Source of the DNA: Isoetes taiwanensis
Lineage: Eukaryota; Streptophyta; Lycopodiopsida; Isoetales; Isoetaceae
Length of the DNA stretch: 64,000 bases
Reading direction: 5' to 3'
Assembly: GCA_021234155.1 (NCBI GenBank)
Contig: JAJEKV010000003.1
Span: 22,783,569-22,847,568 of the forward strand
Under the pieces are notes generated by a model. The model was not told the DNA's origin. It ran no database searches and was given only the letters and a program-made list of their open reading frames with translations. Positions 45,605-56,395 of the stretch are shown piece by piece. The first letter of the stretch is position 1; every line of letters begins with the position of its first letter. The position numbers and the translations under genes are program-made.

Positions 45605-46250
45605 ACAATTTTTTTTGCCTTTGTTATTTCGAGGTGTTTAGGGCATTATAAAGGAGACGGCCAAGAGGAAAAGATTGGAATTCAAGAGTGATGTGTATTT
45701 GACATCCGATTGTTTTAAGATTCCCAACCACAAGAAAAACGGGATGAGCTCACCAAGCAATACAAAGGAAACACATCTATGTTCTAATGGTTAATTGGAT
45801 GGGCAATCTCCAGTTAGACCAGTACAACAAGGAGGTTGGATCTCCACACCAAATGGGACATAGAGAACTTCTTAATGTTTGACACTCAGACCAAGGTTCA
45901 TACTGGACCAAAGGTGGCCAAGTCAAGGCAATTGGCATTGGGTGTATGCCGACCGTATTCAAAGGCTGAGGAAATGGATGTCAGGTTTGCATCTGTGTGG
46001 AGGAGAGATATTGTTGAGGTAAGAGGCCTGCCTTTCTCTATTCACCATATGATCTGTGAGGGTCAAGTTGATGGAAAAAAATACATGCAAGATCATTATT
46101 TGACTTCTTTGCTAACGCTGTACATGTGACATGCAAATTGATTATAATAATAAAGAATTCGAGGAAGAATAGAATTGGATATGTTGTAGAACACTATTGT
46201 CAACATTAGTTAGTTTGTTATGATTAATTGTTTCTATAGTATATGCCTTG
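45605..46250 (+). repeat. Repeat G, copy 1
   Basis: The unit recurs at about 50,690-51,375 and 55,345-55,945, from 'ggaattcaagagtgatgtg' to 'ttgtttctatagtatatg'. Copy 1 lacks the 20 or so bases around 'caatcatttaaagatgtgg' found in the others. The next 125 bases (46,246-46,372) recur at 58,283-58,410. Confidence 0.85.
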
Positions 46251-46428
46251 ATTGCCTCTCTTTATATTGGTCCTATGCCTGGCAATAGAGCTTTTTTCGG
46301 TTTAGGATTTGCAGGCAATGGTTATCAAAGTACAGTTGCTAAGAAGGAAGTTTGCTTAATTTTGAAACTCTCTGAATTAGTTCGACAATCATTTTTCTGA
46401 AATTAGGCCTCAACTTTTTGCTTTGATA

Positions 46429-46580
46429 TATTTGTGTGTAAAGCTAGTGAGAAATAAGACGCTCTAGGTAGATGAAGTGTTGTGTGTGAGCACAATAATG
46501 ACCTATATAGGTCTAGGGTGACATTAGGGTTAGGGTACCATGTCACGTGTAGGGTTAGGGTTAGGTTTCCTCATGTAATA
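46429..46580 (-). repeat. 3' LTR of the 46.4-kb Copia element
   Basis: This is a 152-bp terminal repeat. On the minus strand it starts TATTACATGAGG directly after the purine tract and ends CACAAATA. It includes 'attagggttaggg' and 'tagggttagggttagg'. Confidence 0.93.
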
Positions 46581-46595
46581 CTCCTCCTGAAACTG
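46581..46595 (-). promoter_or_regulatory. Polypurine tract
   Basis: The minus strand reads CAGTTTCAGGAGGAG immediately before the 3' LTR. This is where second-strand synthesis would be primed. Confidence 0.75.
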
Positions 46596-46639
46596 AACCC
46601 TAACAACAAAAAAAGAAATAGCAGAAAGAAAACATTGGT

Positions 46640-47337
46640 GGTTCTTCATGCACCCTTAAAGACCGCTTCATCCGGCCGAAGTTTAGTGCCACTGAAAGTG
46701 GTTTTGTCAGCCCATCAGCTAGTTGCTTGCGTGTAGCACAATACTGCAGAGTTATGATGGTATTATCGAGCTGCTCCCTCATAAAGCATAACTGAGTGTC
46801 TAAATGCTTTGTTAAGGGATGGTATTTCTGATCTTTGGTCAAGGCGATAGCCCTGCATTATCCACTAGCATAGTGGCTTCCTTTGACTTGTACTCCCATA
46901 TCATGAAAAAGAGTGAGCATCCGTGTCATTTCTTGAAATCTCGCGGCACGGTGTTTTCAATTCTCGCTTCGGTAGTGCCGAGGCTCATCAGAGATCGCTT
47001 TTAGAGGCCCACGTAATTGGACTTTTCCCAAAGAAAGAGACAAATCCGCGGTAGACTTCCTTGTTTCATAGTCATGGGATGCAAAATCTGACGGTGTAGA
47101 AGGACAACACATGCGCTTTGATTTTGAAAGTAAGTAATTCCTTCAAACATGGTGCCTTGCAAATATGATAGAATTCCGCTTTGTCGCTCTCCGCTGACTC
47201 ATCTTTGGGTGTTGCATAAACCGGCCGACTTGCCCAAACCGCAAACACGATATCCGCCTAGTAATGGTGATATAGATGAGAGATCCAACTAATTGTCGAA
47301 ACAATTTTGTATCACATGATTCACCATTAGTGTCCAA
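46640..47337 (-). pseudogene. Copia RNase H region (broken)
   Basis: The frame at 47,337-47,143 reads LFRQLVGSLIYITITRRIS, then GQVGRFMQHPK, the block that links reverse transcriptase to RNase H in Copia. The frame at 46,842-46,640 reads TKHLDTQLCFMREQLDN, then YCATRKQLADGLTKPLS, the conserved RNase H end ('TKHIDxxxHFIRE...TxxQxADxxTKPL'). Sequence between is frameshifted and partly deleted. Confidence 0.85.
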
Positions 47338-47496
47338 GGTAAGTTTATTACCTTGTTCGTATGGAGCGTGAACCGGCTTGATGCATCCATATGAAACTGC
47401 CTAACACTTCCTTTATGTATTTGGTCCGAGTGAGCATAATGGAGGTGTCTTTTTGCCATACTTCAATTCCTAGGCAATAATGTAAAAGTCCTAGGT

Positions 47497-48431
47497 CTAT
47501 GACCTCAAAGGAGCGTGCAAGATGCTTTTAAAAAGCAATGGTAGATGTTGCATCCCCCGTGATGATTGAATCATCCACATAAAGAACCAAAATACATATT
47601 TTAGCATCAGCTTTTTATAATAGAGACTAGGATCCCCCAAGGACCGTTTGAAGCCAATGTTCAATAAAAAGCATTGATCTTGTTGTGCCAACATCTCGGG
47701 GCCCGCCGGGAGGGCCATACAAGCTTTTCTCGGAGGTGGTGCATAAGTGATTCTTCTCCCTTTTTCACAAATCCCTGAGGTTGCTCCATATAAATGGTTT
47801 CCTGCAGGTCTCCATTTAAAAAGGCACTTTTAAAGTCTAGCTGATAGATGGGCCAGCCTGTACTGGCAGCCAATGCAATAGCTGCTCGAATGGTAGGCAT
47901 TCTGGTGACAGGGGCAAAAACATCTGTATAGTCAATGCCAAATTCTTGGGCATATCCCTTGGCCACAAGTCTGGCCTTGTGCTTTGCTATGCTGCCATCG
48001 GAGTTGTATTTGGTCCGATATACCCATTTTTTCCCAATGACATGTTGGCCTGCTGGTTTGGGAGTAAGCTGCCAAGTGCCTTGCTGCATAAGCATGTCAT
48101 ATTCGGCTTGCATAGCTGCATTCCAGATGGGAATGGCAGCTGCTTGCTTGTAGGTGGCAGGATCTGATGTAGAAAGAAGTTGAGTCATGAGGGCATAATT
48201 GCAAAAGCCTTTGTTGCAAGCAAGTTGCTGCTTTGCCTTGAGCCTCTCGGATCTTCGCACAACAGTAGGAGGCATGGCAGATGATGGTGGAACTGGAATA
48301 TGAGGATGGAGTGGGTTCCAATCCAGGTTATATGCCTCATCTATTGAAGCATTTTCAATAGTAGAGTGATCCGGAGGATCTGGTGTGTTTGTAACACATG
48401 GTTGATCCTCAACTTCATCATGAAGACTCAT
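47497..48431 (-). pseudogene. Copia reverse transcriptase (frameshifted)
   Basis: An open stretch from 48,431 reads WQLTPKPAGQHVIGKKWVY, then KARLVAKGYAQEFGIDY, then IYQLDFKSAFLNGDLQ and YMEQPQGFVKKG. These match the RVT_2 domain with its first catalytic Asp in LDFKSAF. After a frame change it reads NIGFKRSLGDPSLYYKK, and in yet another frame LYVDDSIITG at about 47,562-47,590, so the YVDD site survives. At least two frameshifts separate these parts. Confidence 0.9.
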
Positions 48432-48599
48432 AGATGAGTCCGAATCTTGAGGTGCAAAAGATGCTCAAGAGGAATAGTTCTTTGGTGGATCTGTAGCTTT
48501 TTTGTAGCGTAGATGATGCTGTGCTCAAATAAATGTGAATCATTTGGAGCTGAAATTCTTCTTTTAAAGATGGCTCTTCATCATAATATGATGCACTTT

Positions 48600-49514
48600 C
48601 CACAAAATCTACACTTCATGGCGATCGAATACATGCCTTGGTTTTTGGATCATATAGTTTCCATCCTTTTTGGCTGATAGGATACCCTATAAAGATGCAC
48701 TTAATTGCCCTAGGATGTAATTTTTCCATACTTCTTGAGCTTCTCTTGAGGTATGGTGAATATGCCAAACAGCCAAAGATTCGTAGATTATCCACATTTG
48801 GTTTGCGCCCATAGGCTAACTCATATGGAGTGCCGGGTTGGATTTGCTAGAGTTGGAGCTCTATTAGCCAAATAGGGTCGGTCAGAATAACCGCTTCCCC
48901 AAAAATGTGATGGAAGATTTTTGTGAATGAGCATTGTCCTTACAAAATTCTCGTGAGCGCTTCGATTCTTTTTTTCTCAAGAACGCCATTTTGGGCATGG
49001 GCATATGGTACCGTGGAGCTCTCTTCTTATTTGGCGCGTGAAAGGTAAGCATCAAGTAAGCGTAAGCAAGTCTCCAGCAGAGGTAGCCGAAGTCGCTTGC
49101 CAATTTCTTATAGGCCTTACATTGAACCCTGTAGTGCCCCCGCGGACTCCACAAAGTGCCGCAAGTAGCTTGAGCGCTTTCAAAGATATGATAAGGTAGA
49201 TCCAAAGGTTGTCTCGCAAAGACTCTTTCCTTTATCTTTGTGTGCATGAGCATAATTCAATTGTTGAATCTTGATACGCTTTGGAATTTTGTAACTCGCA
49301 TCTAGAAGGACAGCTTTGAAGATCATGAAAGGACCATGTGACACCCTTTTGAGTTTGAATACTCACCACCGTTGAGAATAGGAAACTTCCATGGCGTATA
49401 GCATAATGAGAGTAAGATCTTCATCCTCCAATTTCCCTCCTCGCACATATGACTTCTTCCTTGAGAGCACGAATTTTCTCGAATGTAATCGCCAAAGATC
49501 TTTACATTCCTCAA
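48600..49514 (-). pseudogene. Copia integrase and linker (decayed)
   Basis: Minus-strand pieces such as FLRKKESKRSREFCKDN and ITFLGKRLF correspond to the integrase end ('LEKKNRHLLEVARTLL' and 'FWGEAV'). They are followed by remnants of the plant Copia linker near 48,840-48,650 (LWLFGIFTIPQEKLK, YQPKRMETI). The catalytic core residues cannot be traced because of indels. Confidence 0.6.
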
Positions 49515-49548
49515 TGGTAAGTGTTTCCATTTGCCTGTTTGAAATGCT

Positions 49549-49839
49549 TTACTCGCCTAATCCTTTCAAGGCATATGTCTTCTCAAGATAATCCCATGCT
49601 TCTTGAAAGGTTGTGAAGCCAAAGAAGTCCGCCGCCCGATGTCCGGAATACGAGCATGAGAAGATGATCAAGGGCGCCACATCCGCCAAGGCGATGTAGC
49701 ATCGCCAGGCGCACCACCCCGGGTTTAAATACGCCTTTAGTTTAAGCAAACCAAGGTAAACTTTGAAGAAAGCTTTCCATCCTTGAAAATTGGTGCCATC
49801 AAGTTGAGGATTGGGATCCAATTTCCATGGGTCCAACAT
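49549..49839 (-). pseudogene. Copia gag N-terminal part
   Basis: The frame begins MLDPWKLDPNPQLDGTNFQG and continues FGFTTFQEAWDYLEKTY. This matches 'L.GxNFxxWKxxxxxxL' and 'AWxxLxxxY' of Copia gag proteins. It lies about 370 bp inside the primer site, as expected. The zinc knuckle is not found. Confidence 0.65.
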
Positions 49840-50208
49840 ATTGCTGCAAATGTGATTGAGAGATGGCTAGATCTACTCAATTTTCAACAAATTCTAGCAA
49901 AGCTAGATGGATTTTTTGAATTATGATCCTGCTTGGATCTATCAGATCTAGGTGCTGTGATGGTGATTCCTCATGAATCCACTTCTGAGTGAAAAGATTT
50001 ACAAATCAATCAATCAGAAAAGTTACCTTGGCAAGATAACCTGACTTCATCCAATTTCTTCAAAAAAGAACTCACATAATAAAACATCTTTTGGAGCTCA
50101 AGCTTGCCGAGAAGCCAATACTAGGCAATCCGACCTAGATCCCCGCTTTTGAAGAAAAAAAAGGCCTTTCTCCCTCCTCTCTCCTCTCTCCTCTCTCACG
50201 AGATAAGG

Positions 50209-50219
50209 CTCTGATACCA
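50209..50219 (-). promoter_or_regulatory. Primer-binding site of the Copia element
   Basis: TGGTATCAGAG on the minus strand directly follows the 5' LTR end. It is the standard initiator tRNA-Met complement. Confidence 0.88.
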
Positions 50220-50371
50220 TATTTGTGTGTAAAGCTAGTGAGAAAGAAGACGCTCTAGGTAGATGAAGTGTTGTGTGTGAGCACAATAATGACCTATATA
50301 GGTCTAGGGTGACATTAGGGTTAGGGTACCATGTCACGTGTAGGGTTAGGGTTAGGTTTCCTCATGTAATA
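50220..50371 (-). repeat. 5' LTR of the 46.4-kb Copia element
   Basis: This 152-bp repeat has one base difference from the 3' LTR. It would hold the promoter. No clear TATA box is placed. Confidence 0.93.
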
Positions 50372-50484
50372 TGATATAGCTACATGGGCCGTCAACACGA
50401 TCATCACATATTGAATTGGCATTGCTTTGTAAAGTGCATGCATATGCTTATTGTTCATCTTGATTGTTATACTTCTGTCTAAAT

Positions 50485-50672
50485 GCTGACATCATGGTTG
50501 CCAACTTGATAAAGTACTGCAAAGTGAGTTATTTATGTTCTTTCCATCCATTTGTGATTGTATATTTATTTTAATACGTTGAAGACGTTATGTTGAACAA
50601 ATATGGCATTGTATGCTTAGATGAAGCTCATTGTTGCAATATGATATTGCAAAAATGATCATGAGCCACGTT
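50485..50672 (+). repeat. Short repeat shared with 58,617-58,795
   Basis: From 'catggttgccaacttgataa' to 'aaaatgatcatgagc' the two stretches are nearly identical. No coding sequence is recognised. Confidence 0.85.
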
Positions 50673-50689
50673 GCATGCAAGTACATACA

Positions 50690-51375
50690 AGTAGGTAACA
50701 AACAATTTTTTTTTGGATTTGTTATTTCGAGGTGTTTAGGGCATTATAAAGGAGTCGGCCAAGAGGAAAAGATTGGAATTCAAGAGTGATGTGCATTTGA
50801 CATCCAATTGTTTTAAGATTCCCAACCACAAGAAAAACGGGATGAGCACACCAAGCAATACAAAGGAAACACATCTATGTTCTAATGGTTAATTGGATGG
50901 GCAATCTCCAGTTAGACCAGTACCAATCATTTAAAGATGTGGATTTGCACAACAAGGAGGCTGGATCTCCACACCAAATGGGACTTAGAGAACTTCTTAA
51001 TGTTTGACACTCAGACTAAGGTTCATACTGGACCAAAGGTGGCCAAGTCAAGGCAATTGGCATTGGGTGTATGCCGACCGTATTCAAAGGCTGAGGAAAT
51101 GGATGTCAAGTTTGCATCTGTGTGGAGGAGAGATATTGTTGAGGTAAGAGGCCTGCCTTTCTCTATTCACCATATGATCTGTGAGGGTCAAGTTGATGGA
51201 AAAAAATATATGCAAGATCATTATTTGACTTCTTTGCTAACGTTGTAAATGTGACATGCAAATTGATTATAATAATAAGGAATTCGAGGAAGAATAGAAT
51301 TGGATATGTTGTAGAACACTATTGTCAACATTAGTTAGTTTGTTATGATCAATTGTTTCTATAGTATATGCAATT
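50690..51375 (+). repeat. Repeat G, copy 2
   Basis: This is a direct copy of 45,605-46,250 and 55,345-55,945. The frame 50,937-51,248 (103 codons) matches those of the other two copies. The copy is followed directly by repeat H. Confidence 0.85.
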
Positions 51376-51830
51376 TGTTGCCGATGAGAGATGGCTAAAG
51401 GATGTTGATTGTTTGATCCTTTGTACTCGACTTACCGACGATTGCAACGCATCACCTAGGAGATAGACTATTGAGCCTAGCACGCTAAGTTCCCCCTAGT
51501 AGTCTCTCCACACCATGGGTCCGCTTGTCACTGTGACAAGTCCTCACTTGTACATCCCCGACAAATCCCGCTACCCACAACCACCTGTGGTCAAATCCCG
51601 CTATCCACAATCGTCTGTGGTCCTATGCACGGGTCGCATATAATTGGGAATTTTTGAGACCAAGCTAGAAGCACCATCTACAATCGCTTTTAGAGCTCTA
51701 CCTTTCCTCATACACAAGAGGTGCAAAAAATGACCAACCATCATCATAGAAGATCCATAACTTGATAAATAACACTAGAAACGCAGCCCCGATAAAGGTG
51801 CCGAGCATTTGTGGACATGTGGAATGGTTA
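51376..51830 (+). repeat. Repeat H, copy 1
   Basis: The stretch is shared with 55,946-56,395, from 'caatttgttgcc' to 'tgccgagcatttgtggacat'. The minus strand of both keeps a short frame ending LWIFYDDGWSFFAPLVYEE, which I do not recognise. Confidence 0.8.
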
Positions 51831-52953
51831 TTGTAATGGACTTCGTAGGTTGTACATGTAGTTTGTCCTATAAATGGAGTGTCTGTGAAGAGTTTACAAT
51901 TTAGGAAGATGAGGCAAGTCAAATATAACCTCTGAGAGAACTAAAACTTGTCAAATATAACCCCGGGAAGCATATTACGCCGCTTTCGCATGTTATAACA
52001 AGTTAGTTTTGTGGTTGGTTTTCATCAAATTCATTGAGAAAAAAGAGCTCAAATATAAAACTGCTCTAAACGAAGTAAAATTATTTCTTGGGGCCAGGAT
52101 AGAACAAAGCATTTTTGTGTAGATAGAATGGATTAAGATAGGGCTCAAAATGGTTGTGGGTACAGATTTCCTTTTTTTTTTTTGGAGGGGGGGGGGGGGG
52201 GGGGGAGGGGAGGAGGGACAAGCAAAGAACCCGATCTTGCATGCATTTATACAGAGTTGTAAGTAGTTTTTTCTTTATGAATGTTTATGTGACTGGATTA
52301 AGAAGACGATCATGTAAATATGCAGATGTTTGCTCTAAGAAAACTTGTCAAGACTACCTTCATAGACACATGTTGAGTATATAACGCTAAAGGACCTCTC
52401 AGCTTTGGCTCTAAATTTATCTATGATTTTGGCAATTCCAAAGGTAAATCTTTCATTTGTTCCCTTGCCAAATACCTCTTTTTGATTGCCCTTAGAGGAC
52501 AAACCCTCGCCATATGGCTTTTTTTGGCATATTCTAAATATATATTGAAATATGACTAGAATATATAAAAACAGCTTTCAAATTGGTTGTTTTCAAGAAA
52601 CCTGCTGCCACCTTATTGCCGGTTGCTACTGTTCGACCGCTAACCGATATGAATTTTCGATGTTATGCAAGGTAATGTGACGGACTCAAAATTTATCGTA
52701 AGTTTTTGAGATCTTTACGCCTTCCGAGAAACAGAAGAGTGTTGGCGATAGTAGGAGTTCTTGACGATTTCCATTAGGGAAGATTGATGCCCTTTTAGCA
52801 GCTCTTCCTTGCGTGAAATTCTTTGGTGATTACACAAACACATGGATTCGGCCGTGTAAGCAGAGGTTCTATTTTTTCGTTTCATACCGAGACTCGCGGA
52901 TCAGAGTTTTGAACCTATCTTTGCCATCATATATTAATAACAAAAACTTGAAG

Positions 52954-54930
52954 ATGGCTCCAAAGTCAGGAATGAAGTTTGTGATTCCTAAAAACAAGCT
53001 ATCACTTGTCCCCATTGCACGAGGTTCTACAAAAGTCGATGCAACAAACGTTAGTGTTTAAGGAGATCCATTGCGCCTTGGCGAAAAGACAAAATGGGGT
53101 GTTGATTTGACTTAGGACCCCTCGCTGCCAAGAGGGGCAAAAGCACTTGCGCTTATAGGTTGTTGATTTAAACTTAATGTCAAAAAAAGGACTTATATTT
53201 GATAGTTGCATGTCTTGTGATGTCTTTTATTTCCTTTGGATTGGGCCTTGCCTTGATTTATCTCTATGCTCCTCGACCGTGCCAGATATTATTCCAAGAC
53301 ATGCAGAAGCAGAAGATTGAAATGTTGTTGATTAATTGATTTTATAGATTGGCCAATTGCCATGAAAGTTGCCTGATGGCTTGTGAATGTCCTGCGTTAA
53401 TTGTTCATTTGATGGCTAGAAGATCAGGAAATCCTAGAGCACTAGAATCCTATGCTGACTCATATCGTCCTAGGTTGAGGAGATTTAAGGACTGCCATTA
53501 GAAGTCTTTAAGGCCCGTGATTTGGATATTTGGAACAACCCGTCTATCCGTGAGGAGGTGAATATAAAATATAACTGTAAGGTTGGGATTATAGAGTGGC
53601 AATGATACTCGGGTGATGGCATCCAAGGGAGTAGATATTGAACAAGATATGGGGAGCTTATTGAATGATCAAAGCTTGTTAGTTCTGCTATATTTCCATG
53701 CTACAGAGCATCAAATCTCTCTGACATTGTGAAAATGAGGCTAATTTTGTGTATCAACCAGATGAGGATTTATCTCAAACTAGTTTTGTGGTTGGTTTTC
53801 ATCATTACTTCATTGAGAAAAAAGAGCTCAACTGCAGCTCGTTCTGAATGAAGTAAAATTATATTCTTGGGGCCAGGAGGAACTTCACTTTTGCAGATTT
53901 GAAGCACGACTCCTCTATCCTGAACACTGCCTTTTCGATCAATCTCTTGTATCGATTTGTGCAGAAAGTTGAGCAATAAGTTTAATAAATTATTCGATTC
54001 TTCCGCTAGAGAAAATCCCTATAACACATGGGTTATTGTTATGAGGATCCCATAAATTCTTGCACTGAACTTTATGGTTGAGTGCTGACTTTGAACTTTC
54101 TTATATTCTCATGTTTCTTACGTCATATGGTGATGTTATTGCATGTCTAGTACAAACTTTGAGCAGACTCGTGTTGAGCAAATTGCACAACTAGAGATGG
54201 GAAATTTGGAGGCTAATGCGAATGAACTACCATGCTCGCCATCACCACCATCGACCTATGACTCAAATGGGCAATAAACTCATACACGGGAGGTAAGCTT
54301 AGGCAGATCCCTTGTATTTGGGTGGTAACTGATGTTGGTGGTAGGCACTTATTGTTATCTTTCTCTCCTTAGGAAAGACGACAGGAACGGTTGGAGTTAG
54401 AGAAAAGCATGTAATATTTTTGCACATGTGGGCATGTGTTTTCTCTGGGTGCCATCTTGTCCATGTATCTATATGCTAGTTTGATTTGAAGTGAATGCAT
54501 GTCGTTAAACCTGTCATACAAGCCCCCACCCGGGTACATGCCCATTTTGAAGGAAGAGAAACTGTACATTCCAGTAAGTATGTAAGATTTGCCATCTTTT
54601 GCAAATGAGAATGAGTGGAAATTGTATGCCAAATTATATTGGGTCATGCAGGTGGAGGAATATCAAGGATACAACAAGGAAACTGGGGAGTTCATTCAGC
54701 CTCCAGAATGGAAAGTGGCGGGCTTGATTCCGCTCAGCAGGTGAAGAACAGGTAAAGAGAAGCAAAATTGGTTTCTCCCCAGTTTCCTTGTTGTGGCAGC
54801 CTAGAACTGGGTCGCAGATTCCACGACCTGCTCCCAGCTCCCGCCGGTCACGGGAGCCCCTGGAATCAGCTCCCCAGATTCCATGCCACCATACAACCAG
54901 ATCCTTGGACCATGTGGTAACACAAGAAAT
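52954..54930 (+). pseudogene. SF1/branchpoint-binding-like KH protein, fragment copy 2
   Basis: ATG 52,954 opens MAPKSGMKFVIPKNKLS, then LVPIARGSTKVDATNVSV and a stop. Two residues (GS) present in copy 1 are missing, but copy 2 keeps Arg where copy 1 has a stop. At 54,165-54,250 it reads TRVEQIAQLEMGNLEANAN, then PCSPSPPSTYDSNG, close to the 'SPSPPPxYDxxG' block of plant SF1. RRQERLELEK follows near 54,376 but its exon end is deleted. The KH exon starts at 54,651 (VEEYQGYN) and is interrupted by about 225 bp before QILGPCGNT at 54,897. The GPRG turn is thus GPCG here. It is clearly non-functional. Confidence 0.8.
54672..54896 (+). mobile_element. Insertion in the KH exon with 19-bp inverted repeat
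   Basis: Relative to copy 1 (35,507), about 225 bp of GC-rich DNA interrupts the KH exon. CAACAAGGAAACTGGGGAG at 54,672-54,690 and its exact reverse complement at 54,775-54,793 could form a hairpin with an 84-base loop. ATACAAC occurs at both borders (54,669-54,675 and 54,890-54,896) and may be a 7-bp target duplication. No transposase is present. Confidence 0.6.
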
Positions 54931-55344
54931 ATATAGAAATGGCAAGTTGCTTCATATAATTATTGTCTATTCAAAAGCAGTGTGTATGTACTCGCCATTG
55001 TGAATACTCATTATCATGTAGTCCACTAACTATGATAAAAAATACAGCCATGGGAAAGTTGATGCAATGTCATCTAAACTTTGTAAATTAATTCGCCTTT
55101 CCAAAAAGGAGTTTCATGATGAAGCCTTGGTAAATTCGTTGCCCATGTCACACCTTTTAAGAAAAAAATTGTGTTGCAATTTTCATCAAGTCATTTATTA
55201 ATTTATGGGAAATTTACTAAAATAACCTTAATTGTTGACTTAATTCCCAAAAAGCCCTTTGTATTTTTGAAATTCCCAAAATGCCAAGACATAGAAACAA
55301 CCTATACTACTTTAGAAACAACCTATACTACTTTCCGATACGTA

Positions 55345-55945
55345 AGGATTGGAATTCAAGAGTGATGTGTATTTGACATCCGATTGTTTTAAGATTCCCA
55401 ACCACAAGAAAAACGGGATGAGCTCACCAAGCAATACAAAGGAAACACATCTATGTTCTAATGGTTAATTGGATGGGCAATCTCCAGTTAGACCAGTACC
55501 AATCATTTAAAGATGTGGATTTGCACAACAAGGAGGCTGGATCTCCACACCAAATGGGACTTAGAGAACTTCTTAATGTTTGACACTCAGACCAAGGTTC
55601 ATACTGGACCAAAGGTGGCCAAGTCAAGGCAATTGGCATTGGGTGTATGCCGACCGTATTCAAAGGCTGAGGAAATGGATGTCAAGTTTGCATCTGTGTG
55701 GAGGAGAGATATTGTTGAAGTAAGAGGCCTGCCTTTCTCTATTCACCATATGATCTGTGAGGGTCAGGTTGATGGAAAAAAAATATATGCAAGATCATTA
55801 TTTGACTTGTTTGCTAACGCTGTATATGTGACATGCAAATTGATTATGATAATAAAGAATTCGAGGAAGAATAGAATTGGATATGTTGTAGAACACTATT
55901 GTCAACATTAGTTAGTTTGTTATGATCAATTGTTTCTATAGTATA
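55345..55945 (+). repeat. Repeat G, copy 3
   Basis: This third direct copy is truncated at its start compared with copies 1 and 2. It holds the longest open frame of the family. Confidence 0.85.
55513..55911 (+). CDS. Unrecognised 132-codon ORF of repeat G
   Basis: The frame starts MWICTTRRLDLHTKWDLEN. It contains SRQLALGVCRPYSKAEEM, then DIVEVRGLPFSIHHMICEG, and ends IIKNSRKNRIGYVVEHYCQH. Copies 1 and 2 keep the same frame up to about VDGKK. They then diverge by one base in an A-run, which gives the shorter ends YMQDHYLTSLLTL. The longer frame of copy 3 may be the ancestral one, because the DNA of copies 1 and 2 encodes the same tail after a one-base shift. I recognise no domain. It is tentatively a repeat-encoded protein relic. 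Confidence 0.35.
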   Translation: MWICTTRRLDLHTKWDLENFLMFDTQTKVHTGPKVAKSRQLALGVCRPYSKAEEMDVKFASVWRRDIVEVRGLPFSIHHMICEGQVDGKKIYARSLFDLFANAVYVTCKLIMIIKNSRKNRIGYVVEHYCQH

Positions 55946-56395
55946 TGCAATTTGTTGCCAATGAGAGATGGCTAAAGGATGTTGATTGTTTGATCCTTTG
56001 TACTCGACTTACCGACGATTGCAACACATCACCTAGGAGATAGACTATTGAGCCTAGCACGCTAAGTTCCCCCTAGTAGTCTCTCCACACCATGGGTCCA
56101 GTTGTCACCAGACAAGTCCTCACTTGTACATCCCCGACAAATCCCGCTACCCACAACCAGGCCTGTGGTCAAACCCGCTATCCACAATCGTACAGGGTCC
56201 TATGCACGGGTCGCATATAATTGGGAATTTTTGGGACCAAGCTAGAAGCACCATCTACAATCGCTTTTAGAGCCTACCTTTCCTCATACACAAGAGGTGC
56301 AAAAAATGACCAACCATCATCATAGAAGATCCATAACTTGATAAATAACACTAGAAACGTGTGCCCGACAGTGCCGAGCATTTGTGGACATGTGC
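55946..56395 (+). repeat. Repeat H, copy 2
   Basis: This is the partner of 51,376-51,830. It is followed immediately by a partial foldback element. Confidence 0.8.

Larger units (their letters stand above)
46429..50371 (-). mobile_element. Copia retrotransposon with 152-bp LTRs
   Basis: The LTRs at 46,429-46,580 and 50,220-50,371 are each 152 bp and differ at one base (aaataag against aaagaag). TGATA flanks both ends (46,424-46,428 and 50,372-50,376) as a 5-bp target duplication. The element reads on the minus strand: primer site, gag, integrase, reverse transcriptase, RNase H, purine tract. This is the Copia order. LTR ends are TATT and AATA, not TG and CA. The LTR carries several TTAGGG-type units. 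The inside is only 3.6 kb and full of frameshifts, so it cannot encode its own movement. Confidence 0.93.
52095..55170 (+). repeat. SF1-like gene segment, copy 2
   Basis: This direct duplicate of 32,960-35,830 has many small indels. It has a T12 run at 52,172-52,183 and a G19 run at 52,187-52,205 where copy 1 has only 'ggggaggggggg'. Confidence 0.85.

Noticed and set aside
46505..46570. Interstitial telomere array
   Set aside because: The TTAGGG-type units are few, broken by other bases, and occur identically in both LTRs. They belong to the Copia LTR rather than to a telomere fusion.
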